The notes under the pieces: model-generated
What the model was told of the DNA's origin: nothing
Databases searched by the model: none
Seen by the model: only the letters and a program-made list of their open reading frames with translations
Shown: one piece after another, positions 17,789-26,667 of the stretch
How the letters are laid out: the number at the start of each line of letters is the position of its first letter
How positions within the stretch are numbered: position 1 is the stretch's first letter
Translations under genes and position numbers: made by a program
NCBI RefSeq assembly: GCF_000964005.1
Contig: NZ_JXYP01000014.1
Location: forward strand, 333,102-397,101
Source of the DNA: Williamsia herbipolensis
GTDB taxonomy: Bacteria; Actinomycetota; Actinomycetes; Mycobacteriales; Mycobacteriaceae
Direction: 5' to 3'
Length of the DNA: 64,000 nucleotides

Positions 17789-20700
17789 TCAGTGTCGACC
17801 GTTCGACACGGGGTCGACCGTGGCCATCCCGTTGTCCCACAGCTCGCGGTACTTCCCGTCCAACGCCAACAGTTCGTCATGAGTTCCGAGCTCGATGACC
17901 GCGCCCGACGACACCACGGCGATCCGGTCGGCGCGCGCGGCGGTGGCGAGGCGGTGGGCGACGATCACCGACGTGCGGGCACGGGTCAACCGTCGGCTCG
18001 CGTCGAGGACCTGGGCCTCGGTGGCCTGGTCGAGGGTGGCGGTCGCCTCGTCGAGCAGCAACAGGTCGGGATCGACCAACTCGGCGCGGGCGAGGGCGAT
18101 CAGCTGGCGCTGGCCTGCCGAGAGTCCCTGTCCGCGCTCACCGACCCGGTGCAGCATGCCGCCGCGCTGGCGGGCGATCATCTGCGTGGCACCGACGGCG
18201 GTCGCCGCCGCGACGACGTCGGCGCGCGAGGCGCCGGGGCGGCCGTAGGCGATGTTCGACGCGATCGTGCCGGTGAACAGGTGCGGCTCCTGCGGTACCA
18301 CCCCGAGCCGAGCTCGGTAGGCGGCGAGGGGATGGCTGCGGATGTCGGTGCCGTCCATCCGGACCGATCCGGTGGTCGGATCGTAGAAGCGGGCGAGCAG
18401 CTTGACGATCGTCGACTTGCCCGCGCCCGTCTCGCCGACCAGGGCCAACGACGTGCCGGCGGGGATGTCCAACGACACCCGGCCCAGTGCGTCGCTCGAG
18501 GCACCCGCGTAGCGGAACCCGACGGCGTCGAGTTCGGCGTGACCGTCGAACCGCAGGGGCGCGATGTCCTCCCGGTCGACGATGCCGTCCCCGTCCGACC
18601 TGTCCCCCTCCGACATGTCACCGTCGGGCGTGATGACGCTGCTCGGCGTCCGCAGGAGGTCGCCGATCCGACGCAGCCCGACGACGGCCTGCTGGTAACC
18701 GTCGAACACCTGCGAGAGCTGCTGGACCGGCGCGAACAGCATGCCGAGGTACAGCACGAAGGCGACGAGGGTGCCCGGCCCGGCGCTGCCGTCGAGCACC
18801 TGACGCGCACCGATCGCGACGACCCCGGCGGTGGCGAGATCCGACATCAGGCTGATGAAGGGGAAGTACAGCGAGATCGCCCGCTGCGACACCATCCGCG
18901 CGGCGACGTACTCCCCGGCACGTCCGGCGAAGCGCTCGTCGGCGCGCTCGGCGTTGCGGTAGAGCAGCGTCGTACGCAGACCCGACACGTTCTCCTGGAA
19001 GTCGGCGTTGACCACACTGACGAGTTCCCGCGACCGGGTGTAGGCGCGTGACGACACGCGCTGGAACACGACGGTGGCGACGATCAGCGGCGGGAACACG
19101 ATCAGCATCACCGCGCCGAGGGTGGGGTCGGTGAGCACGAGGGCCACCGCGACCCCGACGATCGTCAGCACCGAGATGACCGCCGTCGACAGACCGGTCT
19201 GCAGGAACGACGACAGCGCGTCGATGTCGGTCGTCATCCGCGTCATGATGCGGCCGGAGAGCTCGCGCTCGTAGTAGTCGAGACCGAGGCGTTGCAGGTG
19301 CGCATAGCTCCGGACCCGCAACGTGAACAGGATGCGTTCGCCGGCACGGGTGCTCGTGATCGTCACCACCGACAGCGCGACCCAGCCGATCGCCACCAGC
19401 GCGAGTCCGGCGATCGAGGCGACCACGAGGTTGTCGAGATGATCGGCGGTCGAGGCGTTGACGCCGACCCGCGCCAGGGACGGGAACGCGAGCCCGACCA
19501 GGGTGTCGATCGCGATCGCGCCGATCGCCACCGCGAGGAGGAGTCGCACCGGTCGCAACAGACCGCGCAGGGAGAACGAGGGGTCGTGGCGGCGGGCCCG
19601 GTCGACGTCGACGTCGGGGTCCTCGTCGGCGGGTGGCAACGCGTCGACGGCGCGCAGCAGGGCGGGGGTCGCCGGCATCGATCCCAACGCACCCGACACG
19701 CCGCCTCCGCCGCGGCGTCCCACCCGGGCCGGGGCGACCCGGGGTGCGCCGAGGCCGGCCTGATGCGCGGCCGGGTCGAGGGTGTCGGTGTCTGCGGAGA
19801 CCTCGGGGTCGTCGGGCCACAGCGCGGTCGGGTCCACGACGCGCTCGTCCGCAGCGGTCGGCTGTACCTCGTCGGTGTGCGCGACCACCGGCGCGGCCGG
19901 CGACATCAGCGCACGGAACAGCGGGCACCGCTCGTCGAGCTCCGCCGGCGTCCCGGAATCGATCACACGGCCCTCGTCGAGGACGACGACACGGTCGGCG
20001 ACGGTGAGCGTCGACGGGCGGTGGGCGACGAGCACCAGTGTCCGGTCGTCGGTCGAGCGCAGGGACCCGAGGATCGCCGCCTCGGTGGTGGCGTCGACGG
20101 CGGAGGTGGCGTCGTCGAGCACCAGCAGCGGGGGATCTGCGAAGAAGGCTCGGGCCAGGGCGATCCGCTGGCGTTGTCCACCCGAGAGCGTCAGCCCCCG
20201 TTCGCCCACGACGGTGTCGTAGCCGTCGGGCAGCGCGGCGATGAAGTCGTGGGCCGCCGCGCGCCGCGCGGCGGCCTCGATACGGGCGCGGACCGATCCG
20301 TCGCGGCCGTCCTCGCCGTGGTCGCGATCCGAGCCCGGCCCGAGACCGATGTTGGCGGCGATCGTGTCGGAGTAGAGGAACGGTTCGTCGAACACGATCC
20401 CGACGTGTTCCCGCGCGCTGTCGGGGGCGAGATCGGCGAGCGGGTGGCGGGTGCGTCCCGTCCCGGCGTCGGCGCCGACGGCCGAGACGGTGAGGTCGAG
20501 GTCGCCCGAGTCGGGACGGTAGATCCCCCCGATCAGCGCGGCCAGCGTGGACTTGCCGCTGCCCGGCGGACCGACGACGGCGACGCACTCGCCCGCCGCG
20601 ATGTCGAGGTCGACCCCGGAGAACAGCGGGGTCCCGTCGGGGAACGTGAACCGCAGGTCGTGAGCGTGCAGTCCGACGGGCCCGGGGGACAGCCGCCCGG

Positions 20701-21676
20701 TGTTCGCCAGCGCGGGGTCGGTCGGGTGGTCGATGACGTCGTAGACGCGCTCGACGGCGGCGCGCGCGAGTTGCGCCGACACGATGAGGTTCGTCAGCAA
20801 CCGGGCGAGCCCGGTCATCGTGGTGATGTAGGTGGCGAAGGCCAGGAACGTGCCGACGGTGATGTCGCCGCGGGCGGTGAGGTAGCCGCCGAGAGCGATC
20901 ACCGCGACGAGGGCGATCTGGGGGATCGCGTTCATCGTCGGGGTGAAGCGGGAGTTGATCCGCGCGGCCCGCATCCGCTGGGCGAACAACCGCCGACCGT
21001 GGCCGACCAACTCGTCCACCGAGCGGTCTTCCTGGCCGAAGCCCTTCACCACGCGCACCCCGGTGACGGTCTCCTCGACGTGCTGGGCGACGTCGGCGGC
21101 CGACTGCTGGGCCGACCAGGTCGCGGCGAACAGGGCCTTACGGGTGCGGAACGCGACGACCGCGATGGCCGGGATCACCAGCAGGGCGACGACGGTCAGC
21201 AGCGGCGACAGGTAGGCCATGATGCCGAAGGCCAGGACGACCTGTAGGAGCGCTCCGATCGACAACGGCACCATGGCGAGCAGTCCCTGCACCAGTTGCA
21301 GATCGGAGATCGAGCGCGACACCACCTGACCGGTGACGATCTGGTCCTGTGCCGTGCCGTCGAGACGCAGGAGGGTCCGCAGCAGGGACAGGCGCAGTGT
21401 GTTCTGCACGTTGAGCGACAGCCGTCCGGCGGTCAGGCGCCGTAGATACGCCGAACCGAACCGGACGACGCCGGCGATCGCGAGCATCACCGCGAGGGTG
21501 TCGATGGAGAACCCGTGCGACGCCGTGCGCGTCGCGGTGTCGATGGCCGCCTTCGCGATCAGCGGGACACCGAGGTCGATGGCGACACCGATGACGGTGA
21601 CCGTGAGGGTCACGGTCACCAGGGTGCGGTTGTGCAGACATTCGCGCGCCAGACGCGCGACCCAGCCCGATCTCAC
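17789..21676 (-). CDS. tandem ABC exporter (TMD-NBD-TMD-NBD), multidrug/lipid type
   Basis: 1295 residues containing two complete half-exporters in one chain, each with six membrane helices followed by an ATPase domain. NBD1: Walker A GPPGSGKST (about 367-375), signature LSGGQRQRIALARA (about 492), Walker B LLVLDDATSAVD (about 519). NBD2: Walker A GETGAGKST (about 1085), signature LSAGQRQLIALARA (about 1189), Walker B LLLLDEATATLD (about 1210). The catalytic Glu is Asp in NBD1, and the NBD2 signature is LSAGQ, so one ATP site looks degenerate, as in heterodimeric exporters. A ~100-residue acidic/Gly-rich linker joins the halves. M. tuberculosis Rv1272c/Rv1273c are separate half-transporters at about this map position; this looks like their fusion. 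The GTG start overlaps the upstream stop by 4 bp. Substrate unknown. Confidence 0.88.
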   Translation of the reverse strand: MRSGWVARLARECLHNRTLVTVTLTVTVIGVAIDLGVPLIAKAAIDTATRTASHGFSIDTLAVMLAIAGVVRFGSAYLRRLTAGRLSLNVQNTLRLSLLRTLLRLDGTAQDQIVTGQVVSRSISDLQLVQGLLAMVPLSIGALLQVVLAFGIMAYLSPLLTVVALLVIPAIAVVAFRTRKALFAATWSAQQSAADVAQHVEETVTGVRVVKGFGQEDRSVDELVGHGRRLFAQRMRAARINSRFTPTMNAIPQIALVAVIALGGYLTARGDITVGTFLAFATYITTMTGLARLLTNLIVSAQLARAAVERVYDVIDHPTDPALANTGRLSPGPVGLHAHDLRFTFPDGTPLFSGVDLDIAAGECVAVVGPPGSGKSTLAALIGGIYRPDSGDLDLTVSAVGADAGTGRTRHPLADLAPDSAREHVGIVFDEPFLYSDTIAANIGLGPGSDRDHGEDGRDGSVRARIEAAARRAAAHDFIAALPDGYDTVVGERGLTLSGGQRQRIALARAFFADPPLLVLDDATSAVDATTEAAILGSLRSTDDRTLVLVAHRPSTLTVADRVVVLDEGRVIDSGTPAELDERCPLFRALMSPAAPVVAHTDEVQPTAADERVVDPTALWPDDPEVSADTDTLDPAAHQAGLGAPRVAPARVGRRGGGGVSGALGSMPATPALLRAVDALPPADEDPDVDVDRARRHDPSFSLRGLLRPVRLLLAVAIGAIAIDTLVGLAFPSLARVGVNASTADHLDNLVVASIAGLALVAIGWVALSVVTITSTRAGERILFTLRVRSYAHLQRLGLDYYERELSGRIMTRMTTDIDALSSFLQTGLSTAVISVLTIVGVAVALVLTDPTLGAVMLIVFPPLIVATVVFQRVSSRAYTRSRELVSVVNADFQENVSGLRTTLLYRNAERADERFAGRAGEYVAARMVSQRAISLYFPFISLMSDLATAGVVAIGARQVLDGSAGPGTLVAFVLYLGMLFAPVQQLSQVFDGYQQAVVGLRRIGDLLRTPSSVITPDGDMSEGDRSDGDGIVDREDIAPLRFDGHAELDAVGFRYAGASSDALGRVSLDIPAGTSLALVGETGAGKSTIVKLLARFYDPTTGSVRMDGTDIRSHPLAAYRARLGVVPQEPHLFTGTIASNIAYGRPGASRADVVAAATAVGATQMIARQRGGMLHRVGERGQGLSAGQRQLIALARAELVDPDLLLLDEATATLDQATEAQVLDASRRLTRARTSVIVAHRLATAARADRIAVVSSGAVIELGTHDELLALDGKYRELWDNGMATVDPVSNGRH

Positions 21677-22464
21677 CGACGGCCGGTGTTCGCGGGGCCC
21701 TTCTCGTCGTCGGGCCCTGGCAGGGCCGAGATCGGATCGACGACGGTGCCCTCGATCGTCCAGGCGGGCGGCGGCGGACCGAATGCCTCGGTGGCGTTGG
21801 CGATGATGCGTTTGCCGAGGGCACGGTTGCCCGCACCGCCGATGGCGGCGCCCACCCCGGCGGGCAACATCTTGCCGATCATCAACGGTGCCCGACGCGC
21901 GGCGTACTTCTTGATGATCCGTTTCATGAGCGCCTTGTTGAGGTTGTTCAGCGCGGGCGTCGGGATCGCGCCGCCGGCCATGCTCTTCAGCGGATTGCGC
22001 TTGGAGCCCAGGGCCTTCCCGAGCGCAAGGACGCCCTCCTCGCCGAGGACCACGGCGAGGACGAGGGTCTTGCGCCGTTCGGCGTGGTCGATCGGGATCC
22101 CGTGCACCTCGGCCACGGCCAACGCCAACAGCGCCGACGCCTCGACGAAGAACGCGGACTCACCACCGATCGCAGCGATGGAGGCGATGGTGCCCACGCC
22201 GGGTACGGCGGCCGTGGCGCCCGCGGCGCCACCGGAGGACATCACCGTCGTGAGGTAGCGCTTCTCGAGCCGCTCGATGATCTGTGCGGGGGTGTCGGCG
22301 GGATGTGCCGACCGCATACGACGCACGTAGGCCGCGACGGCCGGCGACTGCAGGCGCTGTGCCCGATCGATGATCGAGACGATCGTGCCGGAACTGCCCT
22401 CCTGCTTGGCCACCGCCGCCGACTGCGCGCCCGCGTCGTCGCCGTGCGAGCGGTTCCAGATCAC
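21673..22464 (-). CDS. conserved protein of unknown function, probably membrane-associated
   Basis: 263 residues, not recognised with confidence; an EcsC-like relationship is possible. It contains two Gly/Ala-rich hydrophobic stretches (SSGGAAGATAAVPGVGTIASIAAIGG, residues about 76-101, and MIGKMLPAGVGAAIGGAGNRALGKRI), with ALLALAVAEVHGIPIDHAERRKTLVLAVVLGE between them. The hydrophobic hairpins suggest partial membrane association. It overlaps GTGA with both neighbours (quinone reductase-like gene upstream, ABC exporter downstream), so the three proteins are made together and it may assist the exporter. The GTG at 22464 is the coupled start. Confidence 0.6.
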   Translation of the reverse strand: MIWNRSHGDDAGAQSAAVAKQEGSSGTIVSIIDRAQRLQSPAVAAYVRRMRSAHPADTPAQIIERLEKRYLTTVMSSGGAAGATAAVPGVGTIASIAAIGGESAFFVEASALLALAVAEVHGIPIDHAERRKTLVLAVVLGEEGVLALGKALGSKRNPLKSMAGGAIPTPALNNLNKALMKRIIKKYAARRAPLMIGKMLPAGVGAAIGGAGNRALGKRIIANATEAFGPPPPAWTIEGTVVDPISALPGPDDEKGPANTGRR

Positions 22465-23534
22465 AGCGGGTCCGCGGCGACCGGCGCGGCATCACGCGGG
22501 GAGACCTGCTCGGCCGCGGGCGGCGGGGGAGGTGGGGTGCCGTCGCCGAACGGGCGGCCGCCGAGCTCCTCGCGGTGATGCGGGGTGTTCCATCCGCTCA
22601 GATCCGGTCCCTGCGGGACGATCCCGGTCGGGTTGATGTCGGTGTGGACCATGTAATAGTGCTGCTTGATCTGGGTGAAATCGGTGGTGTCACCGAAACC
22701 CGGGGTCTGGTACAGATCGCGTGCGTAGGCCCACAGGACCGGCATCTCCGACAGCTTCGACCGGTTGCACTTGAAGTGTCCGTGGTAGACGGGATCGAAG
22801 CGGGCCAGCGTCGTGAACAGGCGGACGTCGGCCTCGGTGATGGTGTCGCCCACCAGGTATCGCTGGCGGGACAGGCGTTCGCTGATCACGTCGAGGTGGG
22901 TGAAGAGACGGGCGTAGGCGCGCTCGTAGGACTGCTGACTGCCGGCGAACCCGCATCGGTACACACCGTTGTTGATCTCGGTGAACACGCCGTGGTTCAC
23001 CTCGTCGATCTCCGCCCGCAGGTGCTCGGGATACAGCGCGGGGGCGCCGTCGCGGTGGTACTCGGTCCACTCCGTCGAGAAGTCGATGGTGATCTGCGGG
23101 AAGTTGTTCGTCACGACCTGTCCGGTGGGGACGTCGACCATCGCCGGGACGGTGATGCCCTTCTCGTAGTCGGGGAAGCGGGCGAGGTAGGCGTCCTTGA
23201 TCCGCGGGATCTGCAGCACCGGGTCGACGCCGCCGGGATCGAGGTCGAAGGTCCAGCTGTCGGCGTCGTGCGTGGGGCCGCACAACCCCATGGAGATCGC
23301 GTCCTCCAGCCCCAGCAGCCGGCGGACGATGATCGTGCGGTTGGCCCACGGGCAGGCCCGCGCCACGACCAGCCGATAGCGGCCCGGCTCGACCGGGTAG
23401 CCATCGGACCCGTCGCGGGTGATGCGGGTCTCGATGTAGTTGGTGTCGCGGACGAAGTCCGAACCCGGCTCGACGTACTTGCCGGGCGTGGTCCACGTGC
23501 TGTTGCCGCTGGCGTCTGACTCCTGTGTGCTCAT
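22461..23534 (-). CDS. glutathione S-transferase-family protein, YqjG/ECM4-type quinone reductase-like
   Basis: 357-residue thioredoxin-fold/GST protein of the xenobiotic reductase (glutathionyl-hydroquinone reductase) type. The catalytic motif C-P-W-A is at residues 61-64 (VVARACPWANRTII), followed by the family segments QIPRIKDAYL and a C-terminal helical domain (QRYLVGDTITEADVRLFTTLARFDPVY). Actinobacteria use mycothiol instead of glutathione, so the thiol partner is probably mycothiol (inference). It ends in a proline-rich tail. The ATG at 23534 is chosen over one 17 codons upstream because TAACCT (complement of 23543-23548) lies 8 nt before it. It is divergent from the PadR gene. Confidence 0.8.
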   Translation of the reverse strand: MSTQESDASGNSTWTTPGKYVEPGSDFVRDTNYIETRITRDGSDGYPVEPGRYRLVVARACPWANRTIIVRRLLGLEDAISMGLCGPTHDADSWTFDLDPGGVDPVLQIPRIKDAYLARFPDYEKGITVPAMVDVPTGQVVTNNFPQITIDFSTEWTEYHRDGAPALYPEHLRAEIDEVNHGVFTEINNGVYRCGFAGSQQSYERAYARLFTHLDVISERLSRQRYLVGDTITEADVRLFTTLARFDPVYHGHFKCNRSKLSEMPVLWAYARDLYQTPGFGDTTDFTQIKQHYYMVHTDINPTGIVPQGPDLSGWNTPHHREELGGRPFGDGTPPPPPPAAEQVSPRDAAPVAADPL

Positions 23535-23612
23535 CGATTCCCAGGTTAGCGGCTCCCGCTGACACGTCGGCGGATCGACGGACACGGTTGCCGTGGAGAT
23601 GATCGATGTGCG

Positions 23613-23633
23613 AATATTCCACGCGGAACATAT
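23613..23633. promoter_or_regulatory. possible PadR operator
   Basis: Imperfect inverted repeat AATATTCC (23613-23620) and GGAACATAT (23625-23633), AT-rich in a GC-rich background. It lies between the divergent GST-like and padR starts, 30 bp before the padR ATG. PadR regulators usually bind their own exporter promoter; this is the only suitable palindrome here. Confidence 0.45.
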
Positions 23634-23662
23634 GCCGATCGATCCTCGACGGGAGGGACTCG

Positions 23663-24367
23663 ATGACGACCGACCACGTGGCGTCGACCCATCCGGGCGG
23701 GGCGCCGACGGCGACTGCGGTCGACCGCGCCATGACCCCGCTCGCCGTGCTGGTGCTCGGTCTGGCCGCCGAACGACCGATGCACCCCTACGAGATGCTT
23801 CAGACCCTCCTCGCCCGCAAGGAGGACCGGTTCGCCAACATCCGACCGGGGTCGCTGTATCACACCGTCGACCGGCTTCTGGCGCGAGAGCTGTTGTGCG
23901 TCAGCGACATCGAACGCTCGGGGAACAGGCCCGAGCGCACGGTCTACGCGATCACCGACCACGGGCGGGCGGCCCTGGCACATCGGCTGACCGTGCTCCT
24001 CCAGACGCCGTCGGCGGAGTACCCCGAGCTCTACCTCGGGCTCGCCGAGGCCCACGAACTGCCCGCGGCGACCGTGATCGAGTCGCTGGCGGTGCGGATC
24101 GATGTCCTCACCGCCGAACGAGCCCTGTTCACCGTGGCCGCCGAGCAGGCGACCGGTCGCGGGGTGTCGGAGATCTACCTGCTCGACATCGGTTGTCGCT
24201 GCGCCACTCTCACCGCGCAGATCGACTGGCTGACCGACCTGCACGCCCGACTCGTCGACGGGACGCTGCCCTGGGACGCCGTCCGCGGGGGCCGCGGCGG
24301 CGGTCCACCGCTCACATCCGACGACTTCGCCACCGACCCCACGACCCGAGACGAGGGCCCACGATGA
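23663..24367 (+). CDS. PadR-family transcriptional regulator
   Basis: 234-residue PadR/VirR-type regulator. The winged helix spans about residues 26-90: LAVLVLGLAAERPMHPYEM, then RPGSLYHTVDRLL and VYAITDHGRAAL. The C-terminal part is the helical dimerisation domain with a histidine/cysteine pair in DIGCRCATLTAQIDWL. The ATG at 23663 follows GGGAGGGAC (23651-23659), a good ribosome site; the frame is open upstream to 23606 with no ribosome site. It overlaps the exporter gene by ATGA, so regulator and exporter are one unit. Such pairs are usually drug- or phenolic-inducible (family knowledge). Confidence 0.85.
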   Translation: MTTDHVASTHPGGAPTATAVDRAMTPLAVLVLGLAAERPMHPYEMLQTLLARKEDRFANIRPGSLYHTVDRLLARELLCVSDIERSGNRPERTVYAITDHGRAALAHRLTVLLQTPSAEYPELYLGLAEAHELPAATVIESLAVRIDVLTAERALFTVAAEQATGRGVSEIYLLDIGCRCATLTAQIDWLTDLHARLVDGTLPWDAVRGGRGGGPPLTSDDFATDPTTRDEGPR

Positions 24368-25935
24368 CACAGGTACATCCCGCACCGGCGAAGTTCGTGC
24401 CGGTCACCGACAGGCCGTGGGCCGCGCTCGGTGCGCTGTGCATCGGGTTCTTCATGATCCTCGTCGACATGACGATCGTGGCCGTCGCGCAGCCGAAGAT
24501 CCAGGAGGGCCTTGACACCGACTTCAACGGAGTCATCTGGGTGACGAGCGCCTACCTGCTGACGTATGCGGTGCCGCTGCTCATCACCGGTCGCCTCGGC
24601 GATCGTTTCGGCCCGAAGCTCATGTACCAGGCCGGACTCGTCGTCTTCACGATCGCCAGCGTGTGGTGCGGACTGTCGGGATCGATCGGTGAGCTGATCG
24701 CCGCACGCGCCCTGCAGGGACTCGGCGCCGCACTCATCACACCGCAGACGATGTCGCTCATCACCCGCATGTTCCCGGCCGAGAGGCGCGGTGCCGCAAT
24801 GGGATTGTGGGGCACCGTCGCCGGTGTCGCGACCCTCGTCGGCCCCCTGCTCGGTGGGGTCCTCGTCGACGGCCTCGGTTGGGAGTGGATCTTCTTCGTC
24901 AACGTCCCCGTCGGCGTCGTCGGTCTGGTGCTCGCCTGGTGGCTGGTGCCGACCGTCGAGACCACCGGACGCCAGTTCGACCTGATCGGTGTCGCGCTGA
25001 GCGCCGCCGGCCTCACCGCGCTGGTCTTCGCCATCCAGGACGGCGAGAAGTACGACTGGGCGGCCTGGATCTGGGTACTGGCCGCGGCCGGTGTGGCCAT
25101 CATGGGCGTCTTCGTGTGGTGGCAGTCGAAGATCCGCACCCAGCCGCTGGTCCCGCTGTCGCTGTTCCGTGACCGCAACTTCTCGCTGTCGAACATCGGC
25201 ATCGCCACCATGGGCTTCGCCACCTCCGGACTGTTCGTGCCGATGATGTTCTTCCTGCAGCTCGTCGGCGGCATGACCCCGACGCGATCGGCGCTCATGC
25301 TCGTGCCGATGGCCCTGATCACCGGAGTGCTCGCGCCCGTCGTCGGTCGCCTCGTCGACACCGTGCACCCGCGCTACATCATCGGTACCTCGCTGGCGCT
25401 CAACGCCGTCGCGATCGGAAGCCTCGGTGTCCTCGCCCGTCCCGACACCCCGGTGTGGGTCCTGCTGCTGCCCATCGCGCTCATGGGTCTGGCCAGCGCC
25501 GGCATCTGGGCACCGTTGGCCGCCACGGCCAACCGCAACCTGCCGATGGCGCAGGCCGGCGCCGGTGCCGGTGTCTACAACACGATGCGCGTGGTGGGGT
25601 CGGTGCTCGGCAGCGCCGCGGTCGGCGCGCTGCTGCAGACGCGGCTCGCCGCCGAACTCCCCGGCGCGCAGGTCGCCTCGTCCGGCGCCACCGATCGCAT
25701 CCCCGAGATCGCCCGTGACGGGTTCGCGACCGCGATGGGTCAGTCGATGTACCTGCCGGCCGCGGTGCTGGGTCTCGGCGTGATCGCCGCGCTGTTCCTG
25801 GCCCGTCCGCGGCACATGTCGGTCCCGCCGACGGCGCCGGTGGCCGCACCGACCGCCGCGGCCGCCGATCCCACCCCGGTGCACGGCACCTCCGCGCCCG
25901 CCGCGACACCGACGTCGGCGGTCGGGCAGAGCTGA
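24364..25935 (+). CDS. MFS exporter, DHA2 (14-helix) drug:proton antiporter
   Basis: 523-residue major facilitator of the EmrB/QacA group with about 14 membrane segments. It has the family motif near the first helix (FMILVDMTIVAVAQPKI, residues 30-46), motif A GRLGDRFGPK (76-85), and the motif C-like segment GTVAGVATLVGPLLGGVLVDGLGW. The cytoplasmic tail is Ala/Pro/Thr-rich. Start and padR stop share ATGA. It should export a toxic compound sensed by the adjacent PadR protein; the substrate cannot be told. The window also carries the fused ABC exporter on the other side of the divergent promoter. Confidence 0.9.
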   Translation: MTQVHPAPAKFVPVTDRPWAALGALCIGFFMILVDMTIVAVAQPKIQEGLDTDFNGVIWVTSAYLLTYAVPLLITGRLGDRFGPKLMYQAGLVVFTIASVWCGLSGSIGELIAARALQGLGAALITPQTMSLITRMFPAERRGAAMGLWGTVAGVATLVGPLLGGVLVDGLGWEWIFFVNVPVGVVGLVLAWWLVPTVETTGRQFDLIGVALSAAGLTALVFAIQDGEKYDWAAWIWVLAAAGVAIMGVFVWWQSKIRTQPLVPLSLFRDRNFSLSNIGIATMGFATSGLFVPMMFFLQLVGGMTPTRSALMLVPMALITGVLAPVVGRLVDTVHPRYIIGTSLALNAVAIGSLGVLARPDTPVWVLLLPIALMGLASAGIWAPLAATANRNLPMAQAGAGAGVYNTMRVVGSVLGSAAVGALLQTRLAAELPGAQVASSGATDRIPEIARDGFATAMGQSMYLPAAVLGLGVIAALFLARPRHMSVPPTAPVAAPTAAAADPTPVHGTSAPAATPTSAVGQS

Positions 25936-25947
25936 GCGCCACCGCGG

Positions 25948-25977
25948 TTGACGCTGCCTGACCAGGTCGGATGTACT
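25948..25977 (+). promoter_or_regulatory. leaderless promoter of the second TetR gene
   Basis: TTGACG at 25948-25953, an 18-bp spacer, then TGTACT at 25972-25977, which ends 6 nt before the ATG at 25984. The geometry predicts transcription starting at or next to the start codon. Confidence 0.6.
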
Positions 25978-25983
25978 GGGCCG

Positions 25984-26667
25984 ATGTTGTCGCGCCTCTC
26001 GATCGATCAGCGCCGTGTCCAGCTGATCGACTGCGCTCTCGACCTGGCGCAGCGCACCGGTATGTCCTCGGTGACCGTTCGCGCCGTGGCCGAGGAGGCC
26101 GGCGTCTCCCTGGGGATCGTCCACTACTGCTTCGACAGCAAGGACGCCCTGATGGCCGCCATGATCGAGCGTGCGGTCGGCGACCATCTGGCTGCGTTCC
26201 TGCGGGTGGAGAGTCTCGACGACCTCGGAGGCGACGTCGCGGCGGCCGACGTGTCCGGCCCGGTCGGCACCGACGAGCTGCGTGCGCTTCTCACCGGAGC
26301 CCTCACCTCGGTGCTCGACGTGGTCCAGGAGGCGCCCGAGCGATGGTTGGTGCTCATCGAGTCGACGGTCGTCTCGTTGCGGGCGCCGTCGACCTCGGGC
26401 GCGTACTCGACCGCGGCGCGGCAGAACGACCTCGCCGAGGACTACGGGTTGCGCTACCTGTCGGCGATCGGGGCCCGCACCGCGATGACGTGGGACGGGT
26501 CCGAACGCGCGGTGGTCCGCGCTGCGCTGCAGCTGATCTACGGGATGATCCAGTGGTGGCTGGTCGACCGCGACGACGACCGGGCGCGGACATCGATCGC
26601 GCTGCTGTGTGACTGGATCACCGAGCGCGCGACACCCGTCGTACCGGGAGCGCTCAGCGCACGGTGA
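25984..26667 (+). CDS. TetR-family transcriptional regulator
   Basis: 227-residue TetR/AcrR regulator. The DNA-binding domain is RRVQLIDCALDLAQRTGMSSVTVRAVAEEAGVSLGIVHYCFDSKDALM; the long helical C-terminal half resembles BetI/AcrR-type ligand domains. The ATG at 25984 is set by the promoter just upstream. It lies downstream of the DHA2 exporter in the same direction but has its own promoter, so it may regulate the exporter, itself, or the convergent molybdoenzyme. The 3' end overlaps the molybdoenzyme gene by 14 bp. Confidence 0.82.
   Translation: MLSRLSIDQRRVQLIDCALDLAQRTGMSSVTVRAVAEEAGVSLGIVHYCFDSKDALMAAMIERAVGDHLAAFLRVESLDDLGGDVAAADVSGPVGTDELRALLTGALTSVLDVVQEAPERWLVLIESTVVSLRAPSTSGAYSTAARQNDLAEDYGLRYLSAIGARTAMTWDGSERAVVRAALQLIYGMIQWWLVDRDDDRARTSIALLCDWITERATPVVPGALSAR

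Noticed and set aside
17789..21676. Frameshift or assembly fusion of two exporter genes
   Set aside because: The frame is continuous, with a plausible linker and no internal start or stop remnants at the junction; natural single-chain exporters of this layout exist.
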